64,000 nucleotides of DNA from Neisseria cinerea (GCF_900475315.1 NZ_LS483369.1:1550001-1614000); one strand, 5' to 3'; numbered from the stretch's first letter, positions 21,403 through 29,243 are shown. Numbers and translations are program-made. The notes: generated by a model from the sequence alone, not told the origin.

Positions 21403-21437
21403 ATGCCGTCTGAAACATTCGTTGTATCAGACGGCAC
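21403..21437 (-). terminator. Terminator of RNase P RNA (DUS-type hairpin)
   Basis: AT-DUS 21403-21414 pairs with a nearly complete complement at 21426-21436, a few bases beyond the RNA 3' end on the minus strand, and is followed by T residues in that direction. Confidence 0.7.
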
Positions 21438-21445
21438 TTTTATGT

Positions 21446-21816
21446 CGGATGCACACAGGACAGGCGGTAAGCCGGGTTCTGTCTCGGACAGTCATTCCTC
21501 TAGGCATACCGTTGCCAGTATGCTCAAGCAACCTACCCGAACGCTCGGCGGGCAGCGTCATTGCGTTCTGTTTGGTCTTGCTCCGAATGGGGTTTGGCCT
21601 GCCGCATATTGTTACCAAATGCGCGGTGCGCCCTTACCGCACCTTTTCACCCTTACCTGTGCTGCCAAAGCAGCCATCGGCGGTTTTGCTTTCTGTTCCA
21701 CTTTCCGTCGCGTTACCGCGCCCGGCCGTTAACCGGCATTCTACCCTGCGGAGCCCGGACTTTCCTCCCCGTATGCCTTACGCGATACGCAGCGACTGTC
21801 TGCCCGTCCCGTGTGC
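21446..21816 (-). ncRNA. rnpB: RNase P RNA component (class A)
   Basis: The catalytic RNA that trims 5' leaders from precursor tRNAs. Read on the minus strand it contains the universal elements CAGACAGTCGC near the 5' end, GAGGAAAGTCCGGGCTCC, the AGGGTAGA and GGTAAGGGTGAAAAGG segments, and the 3' conserved ACAGAACCCGGCTTA. The 5' end is placed about 8 bp after a TATAAT box (21824-21829) and the 3' end just before the DUS hairpin, giving about 370 nt. Ends are approximate to a few bases. Confidence 0.95.
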
Positions 21817-21823
21817 GGCGCGG

Positions 21824-21829
21824 ATTATA
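21824..21829 (-). promoter_or_regulatory. -10 element of the rnpB promoter
   Basis: A perfect TATAAT on the minus strand, 8 bp upstream of the predicted RNase P RNA 5' end. No strong -35 is evident; the DUS hairpin of prfB occupies that position. Confidence 0.7.
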
Positions 21830-21844
21830 ACACGAAACGCAAAA

Positions 21845-21879
21845 ATGCCGTCTGAAACGGTACAGGTTTCAGACGGCAT
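21845..21879 (-). terminator. Inverted AT-DUS pair behind prfB
   Basis: AT-DUS 21845-21856 and complement 21868-21879, 10 bp past the prfB stop. Confidence 0.8.
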
Positions 21880-21889
21880 ACAGTCTAAA

Positions 21890-22993
21890 CTACACGCCTT
21901 GTTTCAGGCTGGCTTCGATAAAGCCGTCCAAGTCGCCGTCCAATACGGCTTTGGTGTTGCCGACTTCGTAGCCTGTACGCAAGTCTTTAATGCGTGAGGA
22001 ATCCAAAACGTATGAGCGGATTTGGCTGCCCCAACCTACATCGGATTTACCTTCTTCCAATGCCTGTTTCTCTTCGTTACGTTTGCGCATTTCCAATTCG
22101 TACAGTTTGGATTTCAACATTTCCATCGCGGCCGCTTTGTTGGCGTGTTGCGAACGGTCGTTTTGACATTGCACCACAATACCGGTCGGCTCGTGGGTAA
22201 TACGCACGGCGGAGTCGGTTTTGTTAATATGCTGACCGCCCGCGCCCGATGCACGGTAGGTGTCAATGCGCAAATCGGCGGGGTTGATTTCGATTTCGAT
22301 GGAATCGTCGATTTCCGGATAGGCAAACACGGAGGCAAACGAGGTATGGCGTTTGTTGTTCGAGTCAAACGGCGAGTAACGCACCAAGCGGTGAACGCCG
22401 GTTTCAGTACGCAGCAAACCGTAGGCGTATTCGCCTTCCACTCGGATAGTCGCGCGGTTGATGCCCGCGATTTCGCCGTCGTCTTCTTCGAGGATTTCGA
22501 TTTTGAAGCCTTTGCGCTCGGCGTAGCGGCTGTACATGCGGAACAGCATACCCGCCCAGTCTTCCGCTTCGGTACCGCCCGCGCCTGCAGTGATGTCGAT
22601 AAAGCAGTTGTTCGGGTCGGCAGGCTGGTTGAACATCCGTTTAAACTCCAAATCCGCCATCTGTTTTTCCAGTCCCGACACGTCTTCCTGCACGGCGGCA
22701 AAACCTTCTTCGTCGTTTTCTTCGACGGTCATTTCAATCAGCATGCGGTTGTCTTCGATGCCCGACGCGATGTTGTCGAGCGTCAATACGATGCCTTCGA
22801 GGATTTTGCGCTCTTTGCCGATTTCTTGGGCGCGTTTCGGGTCGTTCCACAGCTCAGGGTCTTCAGAAAGACCGATGACTTCTTCCAATCGGTCTTTCTT
22901 ACCCTGATAATCCATATAAACGCGGATGTCTTCGCTGCGCTTTTCCAAATCGTTCAGGGTGTTGTTGAGCTGGTTGATTACTTCGGCTTCCAT
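21890..22993 (-). CDS. prfB: Peptide chain release factor 2
   Basis: Recognises UAA and UGA stop codons and triggers peptide release. The 367-residue protein shows the RF2 stop-codon tripeptide SPF (residues 207-209) and the catalytic GGQ (252-254, in [19 protein letters not shown], with alanine at the position equivalent to residue 246 of E. coli RF2). The reading frame is continuous: the region matching the E. coli programmed +1 frameshift (residues 24-29, RVYMDY) has no in-frame UGA. Autoregulation by frameshifting is therefore absent. Confidence 0.96.
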   Translation of the reverse strand: MEAEVINQLNNTLNDLEKRSEDIRVYMDYQGKKDRLEEVIGLSEDPELWNDPKRAQEIGKERKILEGIVLTLDNIASGIEDNRMLIEMTVEENDEEGFAAVQEDVSGLEKQMADLEFKRMFNQPADPNNCFIDITAGAGGTEAEDWAGMLFRMYSRYAERKGFKIEILEEDDGEIAGINRATIRVEGEYAYGLLRTETGVHRLVRYSPFDSNNKRHTSFASVFAYPEIDDSIEIEINPADLRIDTYRASGAGGQHINKTDSAVRITHEPTGIVVQCQNDRSQHANKAAAMEMLKSKLYELEMRKRNEEKQALEEGKSDVGWGSQIRSYVLDSSRIKDLRTGYEVGNTKAVLDGDLDGFIEASLKQGV

Positions 22994-23096
22994 GATTCTT
23001 TTGTTCTTTCAAAATTTTAGGGGCGTATTGTACGGGATTCGGGTATTTTTTTCTATGGATAAAGCCTTCTGGAAACACGTTCAGACGGCATGACTG

Positions 23097-23990
23097 TCAA
23101 TAACGGTATGCCGCCAGTTTACGTTTAATTTCAGGCAATGCGGCACGTGCGGCCTCTTCACCTAACCGGATGGCGCGTTTTTTCTGATCGAATCCGCCAA
23201 CAGACCCCAAATCCAACACCTGCGGTTTGATGACAACATTTGCCTGCCCCAATTCGTTTTGCAGTGCGGAAACGCTCATTACGTTCAGTGTCTGATCGAG
23301 ATAAGAGAAGAACCCTTGATTGACATTTTTGCTCGGACGTGCGGAAATATCGACGGCAATGACAAAATTCGCTCCCTGCCGCCTGGCCGAACTGACAGGG
23401 ACGGGCTGCGACAGACCGCCGTCAACATATTTGTGCCTGCCGATGATGACTGGCTGGAACACATTGGGAATTGCTGCGGAAGCACGAACCGCCTGTCCGA
23501 CATTCCCCTGATTAAAAGCGACGGCTTTGCCGGTTTCAAAATCAGTGGCAACGGCGGCAAATTTAATGGGAAACTGCTGGATTTGCAATCCACCGACCTT
23601 TTGGTTGATATAAGACTGCAGTTTTTCACCTTTGATAAAACCACTGGTGGACAAGGTTAAATCGACTAAATCCGTTTTACCTAAAATCTCGGCTTCCAAT
23701 TCAAGGCGGTCTGGAGACATTCCTGATGCATAAAGACTGCCGACTATCGAACCTGCCGATGTACCGGTTACAACCTTCACAGGAATACCATTTTCTTTCA
23801 AAACCTTAATAATCCCTATATGGGCAAATCCTTTAGATGCCCCGCCACCGAGAGCCAAACCGACCACTGCAGTAGGTTTAGAGGTTTGTACGGGTTTGCG
23901 TGCAGTTTGGCTCCCTGTCGTACCGCATGCGGTAAACAGCAAAATTGCCGGCACAGCCCAAAACTGTTTGATTTTTGAAAAATTTAACAT
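23097..23990 (-). CDS. Patatin-like phospholipase family lipoprotein
   Basis: A 297-residue protein with a lipoprotein signal ending in LLFTAC and a patatin-like (RssA-type) domain: the oxyanion-hole segment GGGASKGFAHIG, the nucleophile elbow GTSAG and the catalytic aspartate in VDGGLSQPVPV. It is predicted to be a serine-aspartate lipid acyl hydrolase attached to a membrane on the periplasmic side; the substrate is unknown. ATG 23990 is used because AAAGGAA precedes it and it places the signal at the N-terminus. It is divergent from the DoxX-hvfA operon. Confidence 0.85.
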   Translation of the reverse strand: MLNFSKIKQFWAVPAILLFTACGTTGSQTARKPVQTSKPTAVVGLALGGGASKGFAHIGIIKVLKENGIPVKVVTGTSAGSIVGSLYASGMSPDRLELEAEILGKTDLVDLTLSTSGFIKGEKLQSYINQKVGGLQIQQFPIKFAAVATDFETGKAVAFNQGNVGQAVRASAAIPNVFQPVIIGRHKYVDGGLSQPVPVSSARRQGANFVIAVDISARPSKNVNQGFFSYLDQTLNVMSVSALQNELGQANVVIKPQVLDLGSVGGFDQKKRAIRLGEEAARAALPEIKRKLAAYRY

Positions 23991-24159
23991 ATTTATTATT
24001 CCTTTACCTGATACGGTCACTGCATTCTACACATTTTCCAATATTAGGAATTATCTCATAACGGCCCCATTCCCTAAACATCAACCTCATTCCCTTCACT
24101 CTATTAGTAGAATATTTATTATATATATTCAATGTGTTACTAAGATTTCAATGATTCAG

Positions 24160-24189
24160 TGTAAGTTTTACATAATAAATATCGTCTAA
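24160..24189 (+). promoter_or_regulatory. Candidate ECF sigma (sigma-E) promoter of the DoxX-hvfABC-rpoE operon
   Basis: GTAAGTTTT (24161-24169) and CGTCTAA (24183-24189) stand with about 17 bases between the GTAAG and CGTC cores, 28 bp before the first start codon. GTAA/CGTC pairs are a typical ECF sigma-factor promoter form, and the operon encodes its own ECF factor, so autoregulation is expected. Assignment is by pattern only. Confidence 0.55.
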
Positions 24190-24217
24190 TAGCATATCAA
24201 TAGAAACAGGAAATTTT

Positions 24218-24667
24218 ATGAAAAACGGAACAATCTGGCAGACGGCATTATCCATGCTGATTTTACGTTTGTTTGCCGCATATGAATTTTTAGAATCAGG
24301 TTTGCAAAAATGGAACGGGGAAAACTGGTTTTCAGAAATTAACAGCCAATTCCCTTTCCCATTTAACATCTTTCCTGACAGCTTAAACTGGAATCTCGCC
24401 ATGTATGCAGAGCTCTTGTTACCTGTCTTATTGCTCTTAGGACTGGCAACACGCCTTTCAGCATTAGGACTGATAATAGTTACTGCTGTCGCATGGGCTG
24501 CAGTTCATGCCGGTTTGGGCTACAATGTCTGCGACAACGGCTATAAAATGGCTTTAATTTATATCGTGGTTTTGATCCCCCTGCTGCTTCAAGGAGCGGG
24601 TATTTGGTCGCTTGACCAACTGATCAAACACCGTTTTTGCGCCAAATGCCGTCTAAAAAACAATTGA
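24218..24667 (+). CDS. DoxX family membrane protein
   Basis: A 149-residue inner-membrane protein with four predicted helices and the DoxX-like start LRLFAAYEFLESGLQKW. DoxX proteins are common accessory partners in HvfABC/bufferin-type RiPP operons, where their role is unsettled (redox or metal handling in the membrane has been suggested). ACAGGAAA precedes the ATG. It is the first gene of the operon. Its last codons (CRLKNN) run through a decayed uptake sequence, ATGCCGTCTAAA at 24646-24657. Confidence 0.85.
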   Translation: MKNGTIWQTALSMLILRLFAAYEFLESGLQKWNGENWFSEINSQFPFPFNIFPDSLNWNLAMYAELLLPVLLLLGLATRLSALGLIIVTAVAWAAVHAGLGYNVCDNGYKMALIYIVVLIPLLLQGAGIWSLDQLIKHRFCAKCRLKNN

Positions 24668-24737
24668 TTCGGTCGAGGAAGGCGACTTTAAAAACTTCCA
24701 ACTTAACTGCCTATTTTTTATTTAGAAAGGAATTACC

Positions 24738-24986
24738 ATGAAAAAAACCGTAGCAGCAGCCCTGGCCGGCGCATTATCCCTGTCTTTAGCATCCGGTGCA
24801 GTTGCCGCCGACAAACCTGCTACAGCAGAAAAACCTGCCGCTAAAGCAGCAGAAGGTACTTGCGGATCTGCAAAAGCTACTGAAGGAAAATGCGGGGCAA
24901 GTGCAAAAAAAGCGCCTGCCAAGCAAGCAAAAGCTACCAAAGCAGCAGAAGGTAAATGCGGCGAAGGTAAATGCGGTTCTAAATAA
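24738..24986 (+). CDS. HvfA-type cysteine-rich RiPP metallophore precursor
   Basis: An 82-residue precursor: a Sec signal peptide (residues 1-23, MKKTVAAALAGALSLSL then ASGAVA), a Lys/Ala/Pro-rich low-complexity stretch and four motifs EGTCG, EGKCG, EGKCG, EGKCG with Cys42, Cys52, Cys74 and Cys79. This is the pattern of HvfA/BufA2-type substrates, whose EGKC cysteines are converted to copper-binding sulfur heterocycles by a DUF692 enzyme and its DUF2063 partner, both encoded directly downstream. AAAGGAA precedes the ATG. Modification and metal binding here are inferred from family, not shown. Confidence 0.85.
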   Translation: MKKTVAAALAGALSLSLASGAVAADKPATAEKPAAKAAEGTCGSAKATEGKCGASAKKAPAKQAKATKAAEGKCGEGKCGSK

Positions 24987-24998
24987 CACCGTATTCTG

Positions 24999-25032
24999 AA
25001 AAGCCGCATTTTGACGATAAATGCGGCTTTTT
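24999..25032 (+). terminator. Intrinsic terminator/attenuator between hvfA and hvfB
   Basis: AAAAGCCGCATTT (24999-25011) pairs perfectly with AAATGCGGCTTTT (25019-25031) across a 7-base loop, followed by T residues. It lies just after the precursor gene, so it would give more precursor than enzyme transcript. Confidence 0.8.
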
Positions 25033-25080
25033 AACAACAAATAAAGGTTGTTACAGGCTCTTTTTTAATATTCTGTTGAT

Positions 25081-25098
25081 TTTGCATTATGATGCAAA
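25081..25098. repeat. Palindrome between hvfA and hvfB
   Basis: TTTGCAT-TATG-ATGCAAA, a perfect 7-bp inverted repeat in the 217 bp hvfA-hvfB gap. It could be a repressor operator for a second promoter in front of hvfB; a loose TATACT follows at 25182-25187. Significance unproven. Confidence 0.4.
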
Positions 25099-25203
25099 GT
25101 AATTGTTTTGTAATTTATTAAGTTTAGATGACCAAATCGACAGTATTTTAAAACATTGCTTTTTTCATCATCAAATTTCTTTATACTGCCTCCGGATGAA
25201 ATC

Positions 25204-26046
25204 ATGATTCAACATGCAGGCTTAGGCTACCGCCGCGACTTGGCGGAAGACTTTCTTTCACTTTCAGACAACAGCCCGATACGCTTTATCGAGGCCGCCC
25301 CCGAAAACTGGATGAAAATGGGCGGCAGGGCGCGCAAACAATTTGACCGCGTGGCGGAACGGCTACCGCTGGCGTTGCACGGATTATCCATGTCGCTGGG
25401 CGGACAAGCCCCGCTGGATACCGATTTGATAGACGGCATCAAAGAAATGATGCGCCGTTATGACTGCACGTTTTTCTCCGACCATTTGAGCTACTGCCAC
25501 GACGGCGGTCATCTTTACGATTTGTTGCCGCTGCCTTTCACTGAAGAAATGGTGCAACATACTGCGCGCCGTATCCACGAAGTGCAGGATCGGTTGGGCT
25601 GCCGTATTGCCGTAGAAAACACGTCCTACTACCTGCATTCTCCGCTTGCCGAGATGAACGAGGTTGAGTTCCTCAACGCTGTTGCCCGTGAAGCCGACTG
25701 TGGCATTCATTTGGACGTGAACAATATTTACGTCAACGCCGTCAACCACGGACTGTTGTCGCCTGAAGCCTTTTTAGAAAATGTGGACGCAGAGCGCGTG
25801 TGCTATATCCATATTGCCGGACATGATGTGGAAACGCCCGAGCTTTTGATTGATACGCATGGCGCGGCGGTTTTGCCGACCGTTTGGGATTTGCTCGAAC
25901 TCGCCTATGCCAAACTGCCGACGATTCCGCCCACCCTATTGGAACGCGATTTCAATTTTCCGCCTTTTGCCGAACTCGAAGTCGAAGTCGCCAAAATTAC
26001 CGACTATCAAACGCGTGCCGGAAAGGAACACCGCCGTGCAGCCTGA
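25204..26046 (+). CDS. DUF692 multinuclear iron oxygenase (MNIO, HvfB/BufB-type)
   Basis: A 280-residue TIM-barrel DUF692 protein. In this family two or three iron atoms oxidise peptide cysteines of a precursor. Candidate metal ligands are visible in conserved positions: [10 protein letters not shown] (His59), SDHLSYC (His94), VENTSYY (Glu138), [17 protein letters not shown] (His169, Asp171, His182), IHIAGHD (His203, His207), DTHGA (Asp218, His219) and LLERDFNFP (Glu247). The ATG at 25204 is preferred over an upstream extension lacking conservation. It overlaps the next gene by 11 bp, consistent with a HvfB-HvfC complex. Expected substrate: the product of 24738-24986. Confidence 0.9.
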   Translation: MIQHAGLGYRRDLAEDFLSLSDNSPIRFIEAAPENWMKMGGRARKQFDRVAERLPLALHGLSMSLGGQAPLDTDLIDGIKEMMRRYDCTFFSDHLSYCHDGGHLYDLLPLPFTEEMVQHTARRIHEVQDRLGCRIAVENTSYYLHSPLAEMNEVEFLNAVAREADCGIHLDVNNIYVNAVNHGLLSPEAFLENVDAERVCYIHIAGHDVETPELLIDTHGAAVLPTVWDLLELAYAKLPTIPPTLLERDFNFPPFAELEVEVAKITDYQTRAGKEHRRAA

Positions 26047-26782
26047 AACCTCCGCCCAATACCAACACCGCTTTGCCCAAGCCATACGCGAAGGCGAAGC
26101 CGCCGACGGATTGCCGCAAGACCGCTTGAACGTCTATATCCGACTGATACGAAACAACATTCACAGCTTTATCGACCGCTGTTATACCGAAACGCTGCAA
26201 TACTTTGACAGTGAAGAATGGGGACGTCTGAAAGAAGATTTCGTCCGCGACGCGCACGCCCAAACGCCCTATTTTCAAGAAATCCCCGGCGAGTTCCTCC
26301 GATATTGCCAAAGCCTGCCGCTTTCAGACGGCATTTTGGCACTGATGGATTTTGAATATACACAATTGCTTGCAGAAGTTGCGCAAATTTCAGATATTCC
26401 AAATATTCGCTATTCAAATGACATTAAATATACTCTATCCCCTACGGCTTTTATACGGCGATATCGCTATGATGTTATTGATAGCCTGCAGGAAATAGAT
26501 TGGGGCTTATTAATCTGGAGAGACAGTGAAGATAATGTAATGTACCAAACACTGGATGATTTCGAAGCTATGCTGCTGGAAATGATGAACTCATCCTCAA
26601 TTTCACTTAACATGCTAACCCAAACTCTTATCGAATTTATGCCTGATACCGATAATTGGAAAAAAATGTTGATAGACAAATGGTTAAACTGGATTGATCA
26701 AAGAATTATAATCCCTGCTTTACCCGCTGCATCCCAAAATATAGAAAACAGCTCTGCATTTCAAAAGCACATATCCGCATAA
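26036..26782 (+). CDS. DUF2063 RiPP-recognition partner protein (HvfC/BufC-type)
   Basis: A 248-residue protein whose N-terminal half has the DUF2063 pattern ([38 protein letters not shown]). In related systems this protein binds the precursor and presents it to the DUF692 enzyme. The GTG at 26036, with AAGGA upstream, is chosen; the longer frame overlaps hvfB. Base composition drops sharply to AT-rich after an embedded AT-DUS at 26323-26334, so the second half of the gene may have a different origin from the first. Confidence 0.85.
   Translation: MQPETSAQYQHRFAQAIREGEAADGLPQDRLNVYIRLIRNNIHSFIDRCYTETLQYFDSEEWGRLKEDFVRDAHAQTPYFQEIPGEFLRYCQSLPLSDGILALMDFEYTQLLAEVAQISDIPNIRYSNDIKYTLSPTAFIRRYRYDVIDSLQEIDWGLLIWRDSEDNVMYQTLDDFEAMLLEMMNSSSISLNMLTQTLIEFMPDTDNWKKMLIDKWLNWIDQRIIIPALPAASQNIENSSAFQKHISA
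26323..26334 (-). repeat. AT-DUS inside hvfC at a composition break
   Basis: TTCAGACGGCAT on the plus strand, translated as part of LSDGI. Sequence to its left is GC-rich; sequence to its right through rpoE is AT-rich. Confidence 0.85.
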
Positions 26783-26803
26783 AACCACCCTATTCCCGAT
26801 ACT

Positions 26804-27391
26804 ATGCCGCTACCCGACCTGACCGATGCCGAATTAATGGAGTCGCGCAAACTGCTTCTGCATTTTACGCAGCTCCAATTGCCTGACTATCCTGATTTGG
26901 CTGAAGATTTAGTGCAGGAAACATTACTGTCTGCATACAGCGCAGGCAACAGTTTTCAAGGCAGGGCGTTTGTCAACAGCTGGCTTTTTGCCATATTGAA
27001 AAACAAAATTATTGACGCATTACGTCAAATCGGGAGGCAAAGGAAAATCTTTACCGCACTGGATGACGAACTGCTGGATGAAACATTTGAAAGCCATTTT
27101 TTCCCAAACGGGCATTGGACACCGGAAGGGCAACCTCAACATTGGAACACTCCGGAAAAATCATTAAATAACAACGAATTTCAAAAAATTCTGCAAAGCT
27201 GCCTATACAACCTTCCTGAAAACACCGCACGGGTATTCACCCTGAAAGAAATACTCGGTTTTTCATCCAACGAAATACAACAAATGTGCGGTATCAGTAC
27301 AGCCAACTACCACACCATTATGCACCGCGCCCGAGAATCATTGCGCCAATGCTTACAAATTAAATGGTTCAACCAAGAAAACCCGAAGTAA
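26804..27391 (+). CDS. rpoE: ECF-type RNA polymerase sigma factor (sigma-E)
   Basis: A 195-residue extracytoplasmic-function sigma factor. Region 2 is seen in DLAEDLVQETLLSAY followed by SWLFAILKNKIIDALRQ, and region 4 in LPENTARVFTLKEI followed by ISTANYHTIMHRARESLRQ. It directs core polymerase to its own operon and, from published work on meningococcal and gonococcal Ecf, to the msrAB methionine sulfoxide reductase gene. It starts 21 bp after hvfC and is followed by its anti-sigma factor 5 bp downstream. Confidence 0.9.
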   Translation: MPLPDLTDAELMESRKLLLHFTQLQLPDYPDLAEDLVQETLLSAYSAGNSFQGRAFVNSWLFAILKNKIIDALRQIGRQRKIFTALDDELLDETFESHFFPNGHWTPEGQPQHWNTPEKSLNNNEFQKILQSCLYNLPENTARVFTLKEILGFSSNEIQQMCGISTANYHTIMHRARESLRQCLQIKWFNQENPK

Positions 27392-27396
27392 ACGTT

Positions 27397-27576
27397 ATGA
27401 AAAAATGCCGCGATATTACCCTGCTTCTTTCCAAACATCAGGAACGGGAAACCACCCCGAGCGAGAAGATTTCAATATACATACATCTGCTGTTCTGCCC
27501 GCATTGCCGGGAATATAAAAGACAGCTTCAAACCATCAAAATATCACTGGCAAAAACAACCCGAACTTCAAAATAA
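27397..27576 (+). CDS. Zinc-binding anti-sigma factor (ZAS family, MseR-like)
   Basis: A small soluble 59-residue protein with the ZAS metal motif His-x3-Cys-x2-Cys (His30, Cys34, Cys37 in HLLFCPHC) and an extra Cys4. It should hold the preceding sigma factor inactive until thiol oxidation or metal displacement. It matches the gene described in meningococcus as MseR, the sigma-E antagonist, in size, position and motif; the name is from memory. ATG 27397 is chosen because the longer frame overlaps rpoE by 28 bp. Confidence 0.88.
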   Translation: MKKCRDITLLLSKHQERETTPSEKISIYIHLLFCPHCREYKRQLQTIKISLAKTTRTSK

Positions 27577-27609
27577 ATGCCGTCTGAAATATCAACCTTC
27601 AGACGGCAT
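27577..27609 (+). terminator. Inverted AT-DUS pair ending the hvf-rpoE operon
   Basis: AT-DUS 27577-27588, overlapping the end of the anti-sigma gene, and complement 27598-27609. Confidence 0.8.
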
Positions 27610-27827
27610 AGCAGGAAATAAATCAAACTAATTTACTGTTGTAGACAGTTCATCCATAATATACACTTCAAAAGCAGCATATTTTCTATAATAAGAAATA
27701 CAAATATTCCAAACATGCAAAGTTACATGAGTGTTGCCATGTGTTTATCTCATTTAATAGAATATTATCTCCCTCGCTTAACCCCATATTTCTAAATAAC
27801 AAATTTACAACCATCAAGGAAATCCTA

Positions 27828-28247
27828 ATGCGTTCTACCTTACCCCTTATTTTACTTCCCATTTTACTGATCTCCTGCAGTACATTAAACAGTTCTTCTC
27901 AATGGGAAAATATCGGCACTATCTCAAACGGCAATATTCATGTATATATCAATAAAGACAATTTCAAAAAGAACGGAAATATTATAATTTTTCAAGATAA
28001 AAAAGTTGTTATCGATCTAAAACAAGAACGTTTCGCCAACACTCCCGCATATAAGACAGCCATTGCCGAATGGGAAATCCACTGCAACAATAAAACATAC
28101 CGCTTAAGTTCACTACAGTTGTTTGATACAAAAAACGTAGAAATTTCCAGACAATCCTACACAGCCTCTTCGCTTCGCCCAATGAGTATCTTATCTGGAA
28201 CATTAACTGAAAAACAATATGAAATCGTATGCAAAAGAAAACTATGA
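27828..28247 (+). CDS. Putative lipoprotein, surface-adhesin E-like
   Basis: A 139-residue protein with a lipoprotein signal peptide (MRSTLPLILLPILL then ISCS, lipobox Cys at residue 19). The mature part has a WENIG start, a V.ID pattern and paired cysteines (IHCNN and EIVCKR), resembling the small beta-rich surface-adhesin E / ACP-like fold. The family call is tentative. CAAGGAAATC precedes the ATG. The gene is AT-rich relative to its neighbours and stands alone. Confidence 0.65.
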   Translation: MRSTLPLILLPILLISCSTLNSSSQWENIGTISNGNIHVYINKDNFKKNGNIIIFQDKKVVIDLKQERFANTPAYKTAIAEWEIHCNNKTYRLSSLQLFDTKNVEISRQSYTASSLRPMSILSGTLTEKQYEIVCKRKL

Positions 28248-28555
28248 TTGATATTTATCCACAAATTTATCCATAGGTATTCAAATTTAAATACTTTCTA
28301 AAACGCCGTAATATCAATACTCGCCGAATACTAGAAACCATTCGGATAAGTTATACTCAAACTTATCCACAGCATTTCGGATTAATAAATTTACTGCTTT
28401 AATATAAAACATTTAACATCCATCCACTATCCAACTGTGGCTTTTATATAACATTTTGCATTTTTATTCCTATTTAACTAACGCTTTTCCATATAGATAT
28501 CACAGTTTAATTCAATAACCTTAACTATAAATAATTAACTGGTTTATAAAAAATG
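28248..28555. other. AT-rich gene-free segment with DnaA-box matches
   Basis: About 300 bp without a credible gene. It contains two exact DnaA-box sequences TTATCCACA (28255-28263 and 28363-28371) and a near match TTATCCATA (28267-28275). No other recognised element. Confidence 0.5.
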
Positions 28556-28587
28556 AAGGGCTGTCCTAGATACCTAGGATAGCCCTT
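28556..28587 (-). terminator. Strong hairpin between the lipoprotein gene and tsaC
   Basis: AAGGGCTGTCCTAG pairs with CTAGGATAGCCCTT (one G-U pair, 4-base loop). On the minus strand it is followed by a T-rich run, so it probably terminates tsaC transcription. It is not a DUS hairpin, which is unusual in this window. Confidence 0.65.
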
Positions 28588-28608
28588 TATCTTTCCCCAT
28601 TAAGTTTC

Positions 28609-29178
28609 CTAACGCAAACGCTTACCTGTTTCTCCATCAATAATCTGACTCGGTAATTTTTGCCTACCTATCCTTCCTCCTATAACCCATACATTCCGTC
28701 CAAATTGTCTTTTAACTTCCCTTTCTGTCCTACATGCACGTTTACCCGCCCTATTGCATGAGGTAGAAACTAAAGGCATACCCAATACCTGACACAAACG
28801 TCTTGCTCCATCATGATCGGGAACCCTGACTGCCAACTTATTGCGCCTCTTACCACGCAACTTAGGTAATACGCCAGATTTAGCCAACAATAGGAAAGTC
28901 TTAGGAGCAGGCCATTCTTTTATAAGTATATTCTGTAAATTTTCAGATGGCATTTTAAGCAAAGGCCGTAATTGTTCAAATTGATTCCCGATGACAATCA
29001 TCCCCTTATGTTGCGGTCTTTTTTTCAAATGTGTTAACTTACTAAGTGCATTAGCTAATGTTGGAAGACACCCCAATCCATAACATGATTCCGTTGGATA
29101 AGCTACCAAACCGCCTTTTTTCAAATAAACTCTTAACTTACGTTGCGCTGATGCAGCGATAATTCTCGGAAATAACAT
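28609..29178 (-). CDS. tsaC: L-threonylcarbamoyladenylate synthase (TsaC/YrdC type)
   Basis: Makes threonylcarbamoyl-AMP from threonine, bicarbonate and ATP, the first step of t6A formation at tRNA position 37. The 189-residue short form shows VAYPTESCYGLGC, THLKKRPQHKGMIVI and STSCNRAG (the STSANxxG-type nucleotide motif). The start MLFPRIIAASAQ at 29178 is chosen because the longer frame runs through the purD terminator. No clear ribosome-binding site is seen. trmO, acting later on the same modified base, lies at 35391-36065. Confidence 0.88.
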   Translation of the reverse strand: MLFPRIIAASAQRKLRVYLKKGGLVAYPTESCYGLGCLPTLANALSKLTHLKKRPQHKGMIVIGNQFEQLRPLLKMPSENLQNILIKEWPAPKTFLLLAKSGVLPKLRGKRRNKLAVRVPDHDGARRLCQVLGMPLVSTSCNRAGKRACRTEREVKRQFGRNVWVIGGRIGRQKLPSQIIDGETGKRLR

Positions 29179-29185
29179 AATATAA

Positions 29186-29229
29186 ATGCCGTCTGAAGCG
29201 TATAATTCATACTTAGCTTCAGACGGCAT
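29186..29229 (-). terminator. Inverted AT-DUS pair behind purD
   Basis: AT-DUS 29186-29197 and complement 29218-29229; the extended arms also pair (GAAGC with GCTTC). Confidence 0.8.
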
Positions 29230-29243
29230 CATCCTCTTTCTAA

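Noticed and set aside
21350-21997. 215-residue frame across 21.4-22.0 kb
   Set aside because: It overlaps the RNase P RNA and the end of prfB; the conserved RNA elements explain the sequence.
22022-23020. 332-residue frame antisense to prfB
   Set aside because: Shadow of prfB, which carries the GGQ and SPF motifs.
25156-25203. Promoter with TTGCTT and TATACT before the DUF692 gene
   Set aside because: The spacer would be 20 bp and the start site would lie almost at the start codon. I mention the TATACT only as a loose element.
29178-29232. Longer tsaC start reading through MMPSEAKYELYASDG
   Set aside because: These residues come from translating the purD DUS terminator; the family N-terminus begins at 29178.
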